A stretch of DNA of 64,000 nucleotides from Bryobacteraceae bacterium. Lineage in GTDB: Bacteria; Acidobacteriota; Terriglobia; Bryobacterales; Bryobacteraceae. Made by a program: the position numbers and the translations under genes. The stretch covers positions 3,232,001-3,296,000 of the forward strand of contig BPGD01000001.1 in the NCBI GenBank assembly GCA_026002855.1. The letters run 5' to 3'. Shown here one piece after another: positions 52,589 to 61,407 of this stretch (within the stretch, counting starts at the first letter, position 1; each line of letters opens with the position of its first letter). The notes beneath the pieces are model-generated. The model was given only the letters and a program-made list of their open reading frames with translations, was not told where the DNA came from and did no database searches.

Positions 52589-55317
52589 GCCCTTCCGTGG
52601 ATGTCCAGGCCTACTACCGCCAGATCACTGAGTTCGACATTGGTGAGATCGCACGCGAGCTTCTTGGCGGCCGAATCGTCGAGGCCAACTCGCGCACGCT
52701 GTTCTGCGATTGCCCGAATCACAAGAGCCAGTCGCGCCGCTCGCTCCATGTGATGCTTGACAAGCAGGGCTGGTACTGCTTCGGCTGCGGCGTGGGCGGC
52801 GACGTGCTGCAACTGGTCGAGTTCGTCCGCTTCGGTCGAGTGACCCGCAGCCAGTCGGGGCCGATGCCGGAATCGCACAGACTGGCGCGTGATTTTCTGG
52901 CCGCCCGTGTGGGCTTGCCGCCGCTGGCTCAGATTGTCGCAAGTTCGCCGGAGGAAGCCGAGGCCGAACACCGCCTCACGCTGCGCGTGCGCGAGGCGCT
53001 GACCGCGCTGGCTGAGATCTACCACCAGCGGCTTGTGAGCAACGCCGAAGTCCTTGCGTGGTTCCGCGCGAAGTATGGCATCCGTGAGGAGACCATCGAG
53101 CGGCTCAAGATCGGCTATGCCGAGGATGGCTCGCCAACTGCCGCGCGTCTGCTCATAGATGGGCCCGCTGCATTCACGCCACGCGAACTGACAGCCACTT
53201 CCGCTTTCCGACCCACGGCGCAGGATGGCGTCATGCCTTTCTTCGACCGCCGCGTCGTTTTCCCCTACTGGAGCCGCGGCCATGTCGTCTTCCTGATCGG
53301 CCGCCGAACGCCGTGGACGCCCGACCAGCCCTGGGAGAGGTCGAAATACAAGAAGCTCGCCGTGCGCAACGACCGCAACCGCAGCCACGTCGCCTCCTGC
53401 ATTCGCAACGACGTTCTTTACAACGAAGACGTCCTGCTCACGCGCCCCGAACGCGTCATTATCACCGAAGGCGTGACCGATTGCATTTCGCTCATCGAGC
53501 ACGGCTTTGCCGCCGTCTCGCCCGTCACCGTGCAGATCCGCGAAGCGGACTGGGAACGGCTGTTGCCGAAGCTCGCCGGCGTCAAGACCGTCTACATCTG
53601 CCAGGACAACGAGGTTTCCGAAGCTGGACTTCAAGGCGCAATGAAGACGGCCCGCCGGCTGGCCGGGCACGGCGTCACCACGCGCGTGGCCGTTCTGCCG
53701 CTCGGCGAGAAACAGATCGCCGCGCGCGCCCGGCTCGCCGAGTTGCCGGAAGAGAGTCCGGAGGCTGACGCTCTGCGCGCCGATGCCAAGATCGACGTCA
53801 ACGAGTACTTCGCCTCGGGCAAGACCGCGGCCGACTTCGAGGCCATTCTCGCCGCCGCGCAGACACCGCTCGAGATGGCGATTGGGAAGTTGCAGCCGGA
53901 CGTGCAGGACCTGGCGAAATTGCTCGACCCGATCCTGGCCGAGGTCCATCAACTGGATCCGATCGAGCAGCCGCGCTATCTGAAGCTCATTCAGGAGAAA
54001 TGCGGCAAAGGCCGGCTGCCCATCTCGGCCCTGCGGCAGCAGATGAAGGTCATTCGCATCGACCGCGGACGCAACGGCAAGGGCCGGCATCCCGGAGCGC
54101 AACCCTTGCGGGCAGTCAATGATAGTGCGGCCTCCTGGCGCAACGATCTTCTGCTGAACCTGAACGGCACGGTGAAACCCGTGCTCGCCAACGCGATCAC
54201 CGCGCTGCGCGGAGCACAGGAGTGGTCGGGCGCGCTCGCCTACAACGAGTTTTCGAGCTGCACCGTCCTGCGCAAGCCCGCGCCCTGGATGAAGCCCAGC
54301 GTGGACGTCCATGAGGAATGGACCCCGAACCACGACGTGCTCGCCACCGAGTGGCTGCACCACCAGGGCATCTTCGTACCTGTCGACGTGACCGGCCAGG
54401 CCATCGAAGCCGTCGCCCGGGAATCTCCCTTCCACCCCGTGCGGAGCTATCTCAAGGAACTCACCTGGGACGGCACGCCGCGCCTGGAATCGTGGCTCTC
54501 AGAATACCTCGGCGTCGATCCCTCGCCTTATGCGGCAGCGGTCGGCTCGCGCTGGCTGATCTCGGCCGTGGCGCGCGTATTCGAGCCGGGCTCGAAGGCC
54601 GACTGCTGCCTGATCCTCGAGGGCGAACAGGGCATCCGCAAGTCGACCGCCCTGCGCATTCTGGCCGAGCCGTGGTTCACCGATGAGATCGCCGACCTGG
54701 GGTCGAAAGACGCCGCGCTCCAGACCCGGGGCGTGTGGGTGATCGAGATCGCCGAACTCGATTCGATGTCGCGCTCTGAGATTGGCCGGATCAAGGCGTT
54801 CATGAGCCGCGCGGTCGACCGTTTCCGGCCACCGTACGGCAAGCGCCTCATTACCTCTCCGCGCCAATGCGTCTTCGCCGGCAGCGTGAATCACGGGACG
54901 TACCTGCGGGATGAAACAGGCGGGCGCCGCTTCTGGCCGGTCGAGTGCAAGGCCGCGGTGATCGACACGGATGGTCTGGCCGTCATCCGGGATCAACTGT
55001 GGGCCGAGGCCACTTACCTCTACTTCGAAGGCAAGCCGTGGTGGCTCGATTCGGTCGAGCTCAACCGCGAGGCGGCCGAGGAACAGGCCGAACGCTACGA
55101 GGGCGATCCATGGGATGAGTTGATCCTCAAGTGGATCGAGGGCCGGGAGTCGGTGTCGATCCCGGAGATCCTCGCGCAGTGCATCGAGAAGAAGACCGAG
55201 ATGTGGACGCAGATGGACCGCAACCGCGTGGCCAGGTCTCTGAGGGCGAACGGGTGGAAGCAGTACAAGGCCCGAGAAGGTGAGCGCCGTGAATGGAGGT
55301 ACCGGCGCCTGTGGTAA
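52585..55317 (+). CDS. Primase-helicase fusion (CHC2/TOPRIM + VapE-like ATPase)
   Basis: 910 residues. Zinc finger near residue 45 (FCDCPNHKS .. WYCFGCGVGGDVLQLVEF), DnaG-like TOPRIM (VIITEGVTDCISLIEHG and VYICQDNE), then a VapE/COG5545 virulence-type ATPase: Walker A GEQGIRKST (680-688), and RQCVFAGSVNHGTYLRDETGGRRFWPV. It would prime and unwind element DNA. The ATGA overlap couples it to recD2. The repeat cluster that looks like an origin begins 3 nt after its stop. Confidence 0.9.
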   Translation: MSPSVDVQAYYRQITEFDIGEIARELLGGRIVEANSRTLFCDCPNHKSQSRRSLHVMLDKQGWYCFGCGVGGDVLQLVEFVRFGRVTRSQSGPMPESHRLARDFLAARVGLPPLAQIVASSPEEAEAEHRLTLRVREALTALAEIYHQRLVSNAEVLAWFRAKYGIREETIERLKIGYAEDGSPTAARLLIDGPAAFTPRELTATSAFRPTAQDGVMPFFDRRVVFPYWSRGHVVFLIGRRTPWTPDQPWERSKYKKLAVRNDRNRSHVASCIRNDVLYNEDVLLTRPERVIITEGVTDCISLIEHGFAAVSPVTVQIREADWERLLPKLAGVKTVYICQDNEVSEAGLQGAMKTARRLAGHGVTTRVAVLPLGEKQIAARARLAELPEESPEADALRADAKIDVNEYFASGKTAADFEAILAAAQTPLEMAIGKLQPDVQDLAKLLDPILAEVHQLDPIEQPRYLKLIQEKCGKGRLPISALRQQMKVIRIDRGRNGKGRHPGAQPLRAVNDSAASWRNDLLLNLNGTVKPVLANAITALRGAQEWSGALAYNEFSSCTVLRKPAPWMKPSVDVHEEWTPNHDVLATEWLHHQGIFVPVDVTGQAIEAVARESPFHPVRSYLKELTWDGTPRLESWLSEYLGVDPSPYAAAVGSRWLISAVARVFEPGSKADCCLILEGEQGIRKSTALRILAEPWFTDEIADLGSKDAALQTRGVWVIEIAELDSMSRSEIGRIKAFMSRAVDRFRPPYGKRLITSPRQCVFAGSVNHGTYLRDETGGRRFWPVECKAAVIDTDGLAVIRDQLWAEATYLYFEGKPWWLDSVELNREAAEEQAERYEGDPWDELILKWIEGRESVSIPEILAQCIEKKTEMWTQMDRNRVARSLRANGWKQYKAREGERREWRYRRLW

Positions 55318-55320
55318 GTA

Positions 55321-55673
55321 GGTCCACGTCCTGTCTTAGGTCCACGTGTGGTCCACGTCCAGGTCCACGCATGCAGGCGCTGGAATCGGTTCACCAGAAA
55401 CGACTTAGCGCATAGGTCCACGTGGTCCACGTCTGCTGCTGTTAATTACTTAGCGAAAATACGCACACAAAGCCAGGGGAAAGAAATGTGAATGCATTTT
55501 TTTATAGAAAGAGAGAGAACACCCATGGTCCCCATGGACCCCGTGGACCTAAATCGGTAAACCACCTGTCATCAACAACTTGCAGCGAAGCCGTCTCCAG
55601 CCGAGACGTGGACCTGGTCCACGTCTCTTCGTGGACCTCCCTGTTTGTCTCTACCAGCCTGGACACTTGGACC
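55321..55673. repeat. Iteron cluster, candidate replication origin
   Basis: GGTCCACGT occurs at 55321, 55339, 55350, 55362 (last base C), 55415 and 55424 in direct orientation. After an AT-rich core (55441-55510) come inverted or variant copies at 55532, 55541, 55606, 55629 and 55665, and a direct one at 55616. The symmetric layout around the AT-rich core, right behind the primase gene, is typical of an iteron origin. The initiator is not identified; the primase-VapE protein or the next hypothetical protein are candidates. Confidence 0.7.
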
Positions 55674-55688
55674 ACCGACCAGCCGCAG

Positions 55689-56327
55689 ATGTTCGCTCGC
55701 GATGTGCAGATCGATGACATGGCCTACCGGCGGCTGGATCCGGAATACTACGCCTGGCTTCGCTCGCGCATGAACCTGGCCAAGCTGGCCGCTGGCGCGG
55801 GGCGGCTCAGCCGGGAGGCGTTCAACGAGCTGCGCGAGAAGTTCAATGCCGTGCACGAGTGGGCCGTCGCTCACTTCGGCGAAGAGGCTCTCCGTGACGC
55901 CGTTCGCCATCTCGATACGCGCAGCTACGCGCCGCCCGTCGCGGAACCAGACAAGCCGGTTCGCCCCGCGCGCGTTGCTGAGAACTCAGCGGCTGAGGCA
56001 GTGGCCATGGTCGATGCGATCCGAGACCGGGCGCTCGCGCTGGGCTGGACGCAAGATAGTCTTTACGGAACCCGTGGCTCGATGCGTGCGCTGTTTGGAA
56101 AAGCCCGCGGGCTCGCGAACCTGCTCAGAGCCACCGACCGGATCGGCGAGGTCACCCGGCAATCCATCGAGATCATCCTTCCGAACGGCGTGCGCCAGCG
56201 CTTCTATAACCCGGACGTCGAGCACCCCTGGATTCGAACCCTAGCGAGAGAACAATGCGGGCATGGTGAGGGAAAATCATTGTCCCGGCCAGACACATGC
56301 GCGACCGGCAGCGAATATAGTCCTTGA
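55689..56327 (+). CDS. Hypothetical protein after the iteron cluster
   Basis: 212 residues from ATG 55689. The frame is open back to 55488, but that part merely translates the repeats, so the later start is preferred. MAYRRLDPEYYAWLRSRMNLAKLAAGAGRLSREAFNELREKFNAVHEWA is helical, and the middle (ALGWTQDSLYGTRGSMRALFG) recalls small phage proteins. The C-terminal ~25 residues read into a repeat element. Unknown function. Confidence 0.7.
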   Translation: MFARDVQIDDMAYRRLDPEYYAWLRSRMNLAKLAAGAGRLSREAFNELREKFNAVHEWAVAHFGEEALRDAVRHLDTRSYAPPVAEPDKPVRPARVAENSAAEAVAMVDAIRDRALALGWTQDSLYGTRGSMRALFGKARGLANLLRATDRIGEVTRQSIEIILPNGVRQRFYNPDVEHPWIRTLAREQCGHGEGKSLSRPDTCATGSEYSP

Positions 56328-56452
56328 GCAGTGGAAATTCATGCCGAAACAAATCCCGCCCAGCTTCGAGATGAGATTACCGCGGCGGGAAACCGTGAGA
56401 GAAATCCTCGCCGCGGCCGGACAATTCAGACGCGGGGCGAGTATATAGTACG
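56285..56452 (+). repeat. Two imperfect copies of a ~40-bp element
   Basis: GGCCAGACA..GACCGGCAGCGAATATAGT (56287-56321) and GGCCGGACA..GACGCGGGGCGAGTATATAGT (56415-56449) resemble each other and the right halves of the direct repeats at 26220 and 27215. The TATAGT in each could be a -10 box. Confidence 0.5.
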
Positions 56453-56585
56453 TGGAAGCTCGGCACGGCTGACATACCGCGGGGCGGACGTCGCGTGAGG
56501 GAGTTCCGAAACAAGCGTGATCGAGCGCCGGGACGCTCGTGAATCTCTTTCCCGCCGATTCCACACTCGAGGACTATCCGCGACG

Positions 56586-56927
56586 ATGGTGGCCACAATA
56601 CCCGTCTACCGTGCCGATGGTCGGCTCTACGATCACGTCACCGAGCGGGGCTTGGCGCGACTGGAAGCCGCCGGGCTCATCGCCCGCGTCGTGCGCCACC
56701 GCAAAGGACACATCAACCGCGCAATCCTCGTCTCCCGCCCTGGCGAAGAGCCGCTGCGGCGCACGGCGTACCTGGGCACGCGCTACAGCTTCAGAGACCA
56801 CCTCGAGCATGGCCTCTGTTGGGATTTGAAGCGGCTGGGCGGCGCGCGCTGGGGCACGAACTACGCGCCCGACGAGGTGCGGCCGATCTTCCTGCAAGTG
56901 GTGACCGATTGCCTGGTGCGGGCGTGA
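56586..56927 (+). CDS. Small hypothetical DNA-binding-like protein
   Basis: 113 residues: DGRLYDHVTERGLARLEAAGLIARVVRHRKGHINRAIL looks like a winged helix, followed by GTRYSFRDHLEHGLCWDLKRLGG. Start ATG 56586 chosen over the longer open frame. A similar short protein is common in phage early regions; not named. Confidence 0.6.
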   Translation: MVATIPVYRADGRLYDHVTERGLARLEAAGLIARVVRHRKGHINRAILVSRPGEEPLRRTAYLGTRYSFRDHLEHGLCWDLKRLGGARWGTNYAPDEVRPIFLQVVTDCLVRA

Positions 56928-56929
56928 GC

Positions 56930-56952
56930 CATCTTCGGAAATTCCGAAGATG
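56930..56952. promoter_or_regulatory. 23-bp near-perfect inverted repeat
   Basis: CATCTTCGGAA and TTCCGAAGATG (11 bp each) flank one central A, 2 nt after the upstream stop and overlapping the HNH start codon. It could be a terminator-like hairpin without T-tract or an operator. Confidence 0.5.
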
Positions 56953-57888
56953 CGAGGCAATGGCGACCATCCAGCGGGCCTAGCGCGCACAGCGCAGCGG
57001 CCGACCCGGTGCGTTGCTCTGGACGGTAGCCCAACTGATGGCCTGAACGTAACGCAGAGTTCCAACACGGACTGCAATCCAGTGCCGACATGCAGACACT
57101 GCAAGTGTGCCGGTTCAGTCGAGACTTGGGGCCGGTACGCTCGCAGTGGACGGCTGAAAGCCCTCTGCCCGGGTTGTGACGCGGCCAAGGAAGCAGCGCG
57201 GCAGCGGAATCAGATCGCCAAAGAGGCAGGCTATGACGGCTGGTGGGCCACGCCGGAGTATAAGCGTCAACAGCGTGAAGCTGATGCTGTCAAGGAAGGC
57301 AGAACGCTGCCTCCGTACCTAACGCAGCCCGAACGTTATCGGCAGGGAGCAATGCTGCAAGCCGAACGGCTCGCTGACCAGGTCCGGAGGCGTTGGGCAG
57401 TGGAGTGGTTGGCGCCGTTCCGGCTGTCTGAGAGGGAGTTGTACCAAACCGATCCTGATTTCCGCGAACAGGCGAAGGCGAAGTATCGCAGCAGCTATTC
57501 CCGCCGGCGGATGTCCGAACGGGCGCGCGTCAAGCGATACAAGGCTGCGCATTGGGATCGAAAGCTGGCGCAGGACGAAAGACGCACGATGCGTCTCCTG
57601 GATCACTCCGACGGGACGGCTACGGCAGCGGCGATCGCAAAACTGAAACAGGACGCCACGCGTTGCGCGTACTGCGACTGCCAGCTCGGGGAAAAGCAGA
57701 CGGACCACATGATCCCACTGGTGCTCGGTGGCGCGCACTCTCTTCGCAACATCGTCATCGTGTGCCCTGACTGCAACGCGCGGAAAGCCCGCCTGGACTA
57801 CGCGGAGTGGATCGAGCGTGTCGAACCGCAGCATCGGGCGCGCGTGGTTGCTCTGTTCCTGGAGAGGTTTTCCCGCATTGCCGCCTGA
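56950..57888 (+). CDS. HNH endonuclease
   Basis: 312 residues. An N-terminal zinc ribbon (CRHCKCAG .. LCPGCDAAKEAARQRN), a basic helical middle (QAKAKYRSSYSRRRMSERARVKRY) and a C-terminal HNH domain: CAYCDCQLGEKQTDHMIPLVLGGAHSLRNIVIVCPDCNARK, where DH and N are the active site and two CxxC pairs bind zinc. Start uncertain (56950 or later). Possibly a homing or packaging-associated nuclease. Confidence 0.85.
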   Translation: MRGNGDHPAGLARTAQRPTRCVALDGSPTDGLNVTQSSNTDCNPVPTCRHCKCAGSVETWGRYARSGRLKALCPGCDAAKEAARQRNQIAKEAGYDGWWATPEYKRQQREADAVKEGRTLPPYLTQPERYRQGAMLQAERLADQVRRRWAVEWLAPFRLSERELYQTDPDFREQAKAKYRSSYSRRRMSERARVKRYKAAHWDRKLAQDERRTMRLLDHSDGTATAAAIAKLKQDATRCAYCDCQLGEKQTDHMIPLVLGGAHSLRNIVIVCPDCNARKARLDYAEWIERVEPQHRARVVALFLERFSRIAA

Positions 57889-58146
57889 ATCAATTCCTGG
57901 GACCTGAAAAAAGACTTTCGGCGGCGGGTGGTTGGGTGGCGCGATTTCGCTTGCGTCACGGTTGAAAAAAGGTGGTCACTCGGGTTGTCACCTGTGTTCA
58001 TCTCGCCCCGCGCGCCGGCTGCTGTCGCTTTGTCGTCAAAGAGATCCGGGCTGTCTTTGTTGCGTTGCCGCCCGAGGGCGAGCGGCTGGTTGTCGTTTTC
58101 CGCGGTTGTCGGTTGTCACCCGGCGCTCTGAGTTCAGCACAAGACC
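57889..58146. other. Non-coding gap with repeated GGTTGTCACC
   Basis: The decamer GGTTGTCACC occurs at 57983 and 58111, with related GGTTGTC nearby and GGTGGTCAC at 57971. No gene is convincing. It precedes a rightward cluster and may hold operators for it. Confidence 0.4.
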
Positions 58147-58506
58147 ATGGCTGATTCTCCCTCCCTCCAGCCGCGATCGTTGGGCAAGATTGCGGTCCCG
58201 ACGCCAGGAACGCCTGTCCGGGTGACCTCCGATGCCTCGATCCGGGCCCACCGGATCCGGTTCGCCGTCGTCATCGGCGAGACGGGACGCGTGTTCCTCG
58301 GCATAGCGGGCATGAACAAGGCCACCGGGGCCGGCGTGGTGAAGGAGTTCTGGCCCACGGGCGCAGGCGGTGGCGTGGCCGATGAGTTTGTGATCGAGTC
58401 TGCTGCTGGCGAACTGCGGCCGTCGGATTACTACGTCGACGCCAACACGGCGGGCGAGGGGGTGATCGTCGCCTACTGGGTCTGGGTTCCGAGCTATGCC
58501 AGTTGA
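58147..58506 (+). CDS. Small beta-rich phage-like protein
   Basis: 119 residues, KIAVPTPGTPVRVTSDASIRAHRIRFAVVIGETGRVFLGIAGMNKATGAGVVKEFWPTG, with the look of a virion or decoration-type beta protein, though I cannot name the family. It overlaps the methyltransferase start by 11 nt. Confidence 0.65.
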   Translation: MADSPSLQPRSLGKIAVPTPGTPVRVTSDASIRAHRIRFAVVIGETGRVFLGIAGMNKATGAGVVKEFWPTGAGGGVADEFVIESAAGELRPSDYYVDANTAGEGVIVAYWVWVPSYAS

Positions 58507-59956
58507 TCGCGTGACGCCGGCGATGGCGAGGCGGATCGAGTTGTGGCCTCTCAAGCGGCTGGCGCCTTATCAGCGAAACCCGAGGACGCACTCCGAGGAG
58601 CAGGTGACGCAGATCGCGGCGTCGATCGCCGAGTTCGGCTTCTGCAATCCGATCCTTGTCGACTCGCGGGACGGCATCATCGCCGGACACGGCCGGCTGC
58701 TGGCGGCAAAGAAACTGGGCCTCGCCGAGGTGCCGGTGATCGTGTTGGATCATCTGGACGAGACCCAGCGCCGCGCCTACTTGCTGGCCGACAACCGGCT
58801 CTCGGAACTCGCCGGGTGGGACAGCGAACTGCTGGCGCGCGAGTTGAAGGAACTGGCCGAGGTCGGGTTTGACGCCACGCTGGCCGGGTTCGATCAGAAA
58901 GAGATCGACGACTTCCTGGCGTCGCTCGAGCGGGACGCCGAGCCGGAGTCCAACGAGGTCGAAGATGAGGTCCCGAAGGTGCCCGCCGAGGCGGTCACGC
59001 GGCCCGGCGACCTGTGGCTGATCGGACCACACCGACTGATCTGCGGCGACTGCCGGGATCGGGGCCTCATCGCGCGGTTGTTCGATGGAGCGAAGGCCAA
59101 CGTCGTCATCACGTCGCCGCCCTACGCCACGCAGCGGCAGTACGATCCAGCAAGCGGCTTCGAGCCAGTGCCGCCGGAGAAGTACATCGCCTGGTTCAAG
59201 GACGTCGCCGCGGCGATCGAATCGGTGCTCGCGTCCGACGGATCTTACCTCTTGAACATCAAAGCCCACGCCGAGGAGGGCGAGCGGCACACCTATGTGA
59301 TGGACCTGGTGCTCGCCCACAAGCGGCAGTGGGGCTGGCGGTTCGTCGATGAGTTCTGCTGGCGCAAGACCGATGACGGCGTGCCGGGCGGCTGGTCGAA
59401 CCGCTTCAAGAACGCCTGGGAGCCGATCTACCACTTCTCGCGCGAGCGCAAGATCAAGTTCCGGCCGCGCGAGGTGGCGCACTGGTCCGATGACTGTTTC
59501 GACTACTCGCCCGGCAATCCGAAGTCGACTTCGGGCAGCGGGCTGCTCGGCACGGGGCCGCGCGGCGCGGCGGCCGACAAGGGCAAGAACCATGCGGCCT
59601 GGCAGACGACGCGCCGCAACGCGAACGACCTTGAGGGCCGGCACGGCGGGCTGGCACGCCCGTCGAATGTGATCGAGGCGAAGACCGAGTCCTCGCAGGG
59701 GAATCATTCGGCGCCGTTTCCGCGCGCGATCCCGGAGTTCTTCATCAAGGCGTTCTCGGACGCAGGCGACGTGATCTTCGATCCGTTCTCGGGCAGCGGC
59801 ACGACTCTGGTCGCCGCCGGGCTGCTCGATCGGTCTGGCTTCGGCGTCGAGATCAGCCCGGCCTACTGCGATGTGATCCTGCGCCGATTGCAAGAGACCT
59901 TGAAGCTCACGCCCGTGCATGCGGTGACGGGCAAACCATTTCAATCCAACACGTGA
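58496..59956 (+). CDS. ParB-domain DNA methyltransferase 1
   Basis: 486 residues. N-terminal ParB-like domain (LAPYQRNPRTHSEEQVTQIAASIAEFGFCNPILVDSRDGIIAGHGRLLAAKKLG) and an N4/N6 methyltransferase with TSPPY (Ser207-Tyr210) before DPFSGSGT (429-436), the beta-class order. SPPY often means N4-cytosine, but N6-adenine is possible. Solitary methyltransferases of this build are usual in phages and protect them from host restriction. Confidence 0.9.
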   Translation: MPVDRVTPAMARRIELWPLKRLAPYQRNPRTHSEEQVTQIAASIAEFGFCNPILVDSRDGIIAGHGRLLAAKKLGLAEVPVIVLDHLDETQRRAYLLADNRLSELAGWDSELLARELKELAEVGFDATLAGFDQKEIDDFLASLERDAEPESNEVEDEVPKVPAEAVTRPGDLWLIGPHRLICGDCRDRGLIARLFDGAKANVVITSPPYATQRQYDPASGFEPVPPEKYIAWFKDVAAAIESVLASDGSYLLNIKAHAEEGERHTYVMDLVLAHKRQWGWRFVDEFCWRKTDDGVPGGWSNRFKNAWEPIYHFSRERKIKFRPREVAHWSDDCFDYSPGNPKSTSGSGLLGTGPRGAAADKGKNHAAWQTTRRNANDLEGRHGGLARPSNVIEAKTESSQGNHSAPFPRAIPEFFIKAFSDAGDVIFDPFSGSGTTLVAAGLLDRSGFGVEISPAYCDVILRRLQETLKLTPVHAVTGKPFQSNT

Positions 59957-59970
59957 AGGAGCCAAACACC

Positions 59971-60411
59971 ATGCCTGAAGTTGCCACGCCGAACCAGGCC
60001 GAACGCGAGTTCGAGACCGGGACGGACGAATCGTTCAAGAACACGAGCGCCACCGCCGGGGCCGCGCACAGCGAGAACCAGCGCGTGACGTTCGCCAACA
60101 TCAAGCGGACCTATGACGTCTACCAGGACCTCGACATCCAGGCCGCGCGGCAAGCTCTGACCGAGCAAACGCGGCTGAACCAGATCGCCTCGCAGGCGCT
60201 TCAGAACGCGGTCGAGACGGCCAATCTGGTCTCCAAGCAGGCCGTGCGCCATGGCGACATCGCCATCGACGGCCAATGGAATCCAATCCAGGCCGGCGCC
60301 GGTGACTCCCTGACCGCCCGCGCGGTCTCGATTGATGACGCATCGCTCAAGGCCATCGGATCCGTCGTCGCAGCGGCGGTGGCCAACGCTCTCGCTGAGA
60401 AGAAAGGTTGA
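59971..60411 (+). CDS. Hypothetical protein
   Basis: 146 residues, AAGGAG 9 nt upstream. EREFETGTDESFKNTSATAGAAHSENQRVTFANIKRTYDVYQDLDIQ and a C-terminal Ala-rich helix (IGSVVAAAVANALAEKKG). Similar in build to phage RebB-like or killing-trait accessory proteins. A stray copy of its last codons lies beyond the next gene (61000-61062). Confidence 0.65.
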   Translation: MPEVATPNQAEREFETGTDESFKNTSATAGAAHSENQRVTFANIKRTYDVYQDLDIQAARQALTEQTRLNQIASQALQNAVETANLVSKQAVRHGDIAIDGQWNPIQAGAGDSLTARAVSIDDASLKAIGSVVAAAVANALAEKKG

Positions 60412-60422
60412 TATTCGCGGGC

Positions 60423-60992
60423 ATGAGGTCGCCCTCCGCCTTCTTCTCGCTCACTGCAGAGGAAGTCGCTCGCTTTCGTGCCCGATTGAACGACGCGCAC
60501 TCTGGCTCGGGCTGCCTTGAATGGCAGGGGTGCTGCCTACCGAAAGGCTACGGGAAGGTTCGAGTCAGAGGGCGCGATTTTCTGGCTCATCGAGTGGCCT
60601 ACTTCATCGCCACAGGCACAGACCCGGGGAATCTCTGTGTTCTGCATCGATGCGACAATCCACGGTGCTGCAACCCCGACCATCTATTCCTGGGGACAGT
60701 CGCCGAGAACAATGCGGACATGAAACGCAAGGGTCGACAAGCGCGCGGTGAAAGACTACCCCAATGCAAGTTCTCTGATTCGACCGTCGCCCAGTTACGC
60801 ACCCTCGAGCCAAGACTGGGCATACCGAGATCACGGTTAGCAAGGTACTTCGGGATATCGCCCTCTCACGCCAGCGCGATTCTCCGATGGAGACACCGGA
60901 CTGCCCCGACCTTTGGTCAAGCCACCACGCACTGCAATGAATACCCACCTGGGGCGGGACAGTATCCTCTCGGCCGGAACGCGGATTCATAA
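60423..60992 (+). CDS. Free-standing HNH homing-type endonuclease
   Basis: 189 residues. CLEWQGCCLPKGYGKVRVRGRDFLAHRVAYFIATG..LCVLHRCDNPRCCNPDHLFLGTVAENNADM is the phage HNH_3 (His-Me finger) type with Cys-rich zinc loop, followed by a C-terminal HTH (LGIPRSRLARYFGISPSHASAIL). GC content is lower than its neighbours, as expected for an intruding homing gene. It separates 59971-60411 from a duplicated tail of the same kind. Confidence 0.87.
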   Translation: MRSPSAFFSLTAEEVARFRARLNDAHSGSGCLEWQGCCLPKGYGKVRVRGRDFLAHRVAYFIATGTDPGNLCVLHRCDNPRCCNPDHLFLGTVAENNADMKRKGRQARGERLPQCKFSDSTVAQLRTLEPRLGIPRSRLARYFGISPSHASAILRWRHRTAPTFGQATTHCNEYPPGAGQYPLGRNADS

Positions 60993-60999
60993 ACCTCTA

Positions 61000-61062
61000 T
61001 CGTTGCGGATCGGCGCGGTGGTGGCTGCTGACGTGGCCGACGCGCTGGCCGGCCGCAAGTAG
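61000..61062 (+). pseudogene. Orphan C-terminal tail like that of 59971-60411
   Basis: The codons before TAG at 61060 read RIGAVVAADVADALAGRK, closely matching AIGSVVAAAVANALAEKK at the end of the gene 600 bp upstream. No start codon or ribosome site precedes it. It looks like the displaced 3' end of a related gene on the far side of the HNH insertion. Confidence 0.6.
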
Positions 61063-61137
61063 TGTTTCTCCTCCAGGCGCATGCATGGGCGGTTCCGCAC
61101 TCCTCCTCGGGGCCGCCCCTTTTTTTCCGAAGAAGCG

Positions 61138-61407
61138 ATGATTCGCGAACTGCGGCTCTGGTGGCGGCTGCGGCCGCTGGTCAATCAGTTCCAGGAGCTT
61201 ACGAAGATGAAGTTCTCCATCAATGTTGCCATTCAGACGTTGGCGCTGGTGGCGCAGGGCTTGAACGCCTCGATCGACCTGCTGCCTGGGCGCGGCAAGT
61301 TCTGGGCCATGGTCGGGCTGTCGGCGGTGCAGGGTCTCACGGCCGTGCTCGCCCATTTCGCCAATCCCGACGGCACGCCCGCGCAGGCGCCTTACATCAA
61401 ACAGTGA
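61138..61407 (+). CDS. Small membrane-associated protein (holin-like?)
   Basis: 89 residues; hydrophobic segments INVAIQTLALVAQGLNASIDLL and FWAMVGLSAVQGLTAVLAHFA. Start ATG 61138. Overlaps the methyltransferase by GTGA. A lysis role is a guess from size and place. Confidence 0.6.
   Translation: MIRELRLWWRLRPLVNQFQELTKMKFSINVAIQTLALVAQGLNASIDLLPGRGKFWAMVGLSAVQGLTAVLAHFANPDGTPAQAPYIKQ

Noticed and set aside
55321-55673. CRISPR array
   Set aside because: Repeats are 9 bp, irregularly spaced and occur in both orientations; no cas genes.
55488-55688. N-terminal extension of the protein after the iterons
   Set aside because: The extra 67 residues are only the translation of the GGTCCACGT repeats and the AT-rich core.
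58271-59965. 564-codon open frame antisense to the first methyltransferase; similar ones opposite the primase (52447-54435)
   Set aside because: Arg/Leu/Ala-rich shadow translations without domains.
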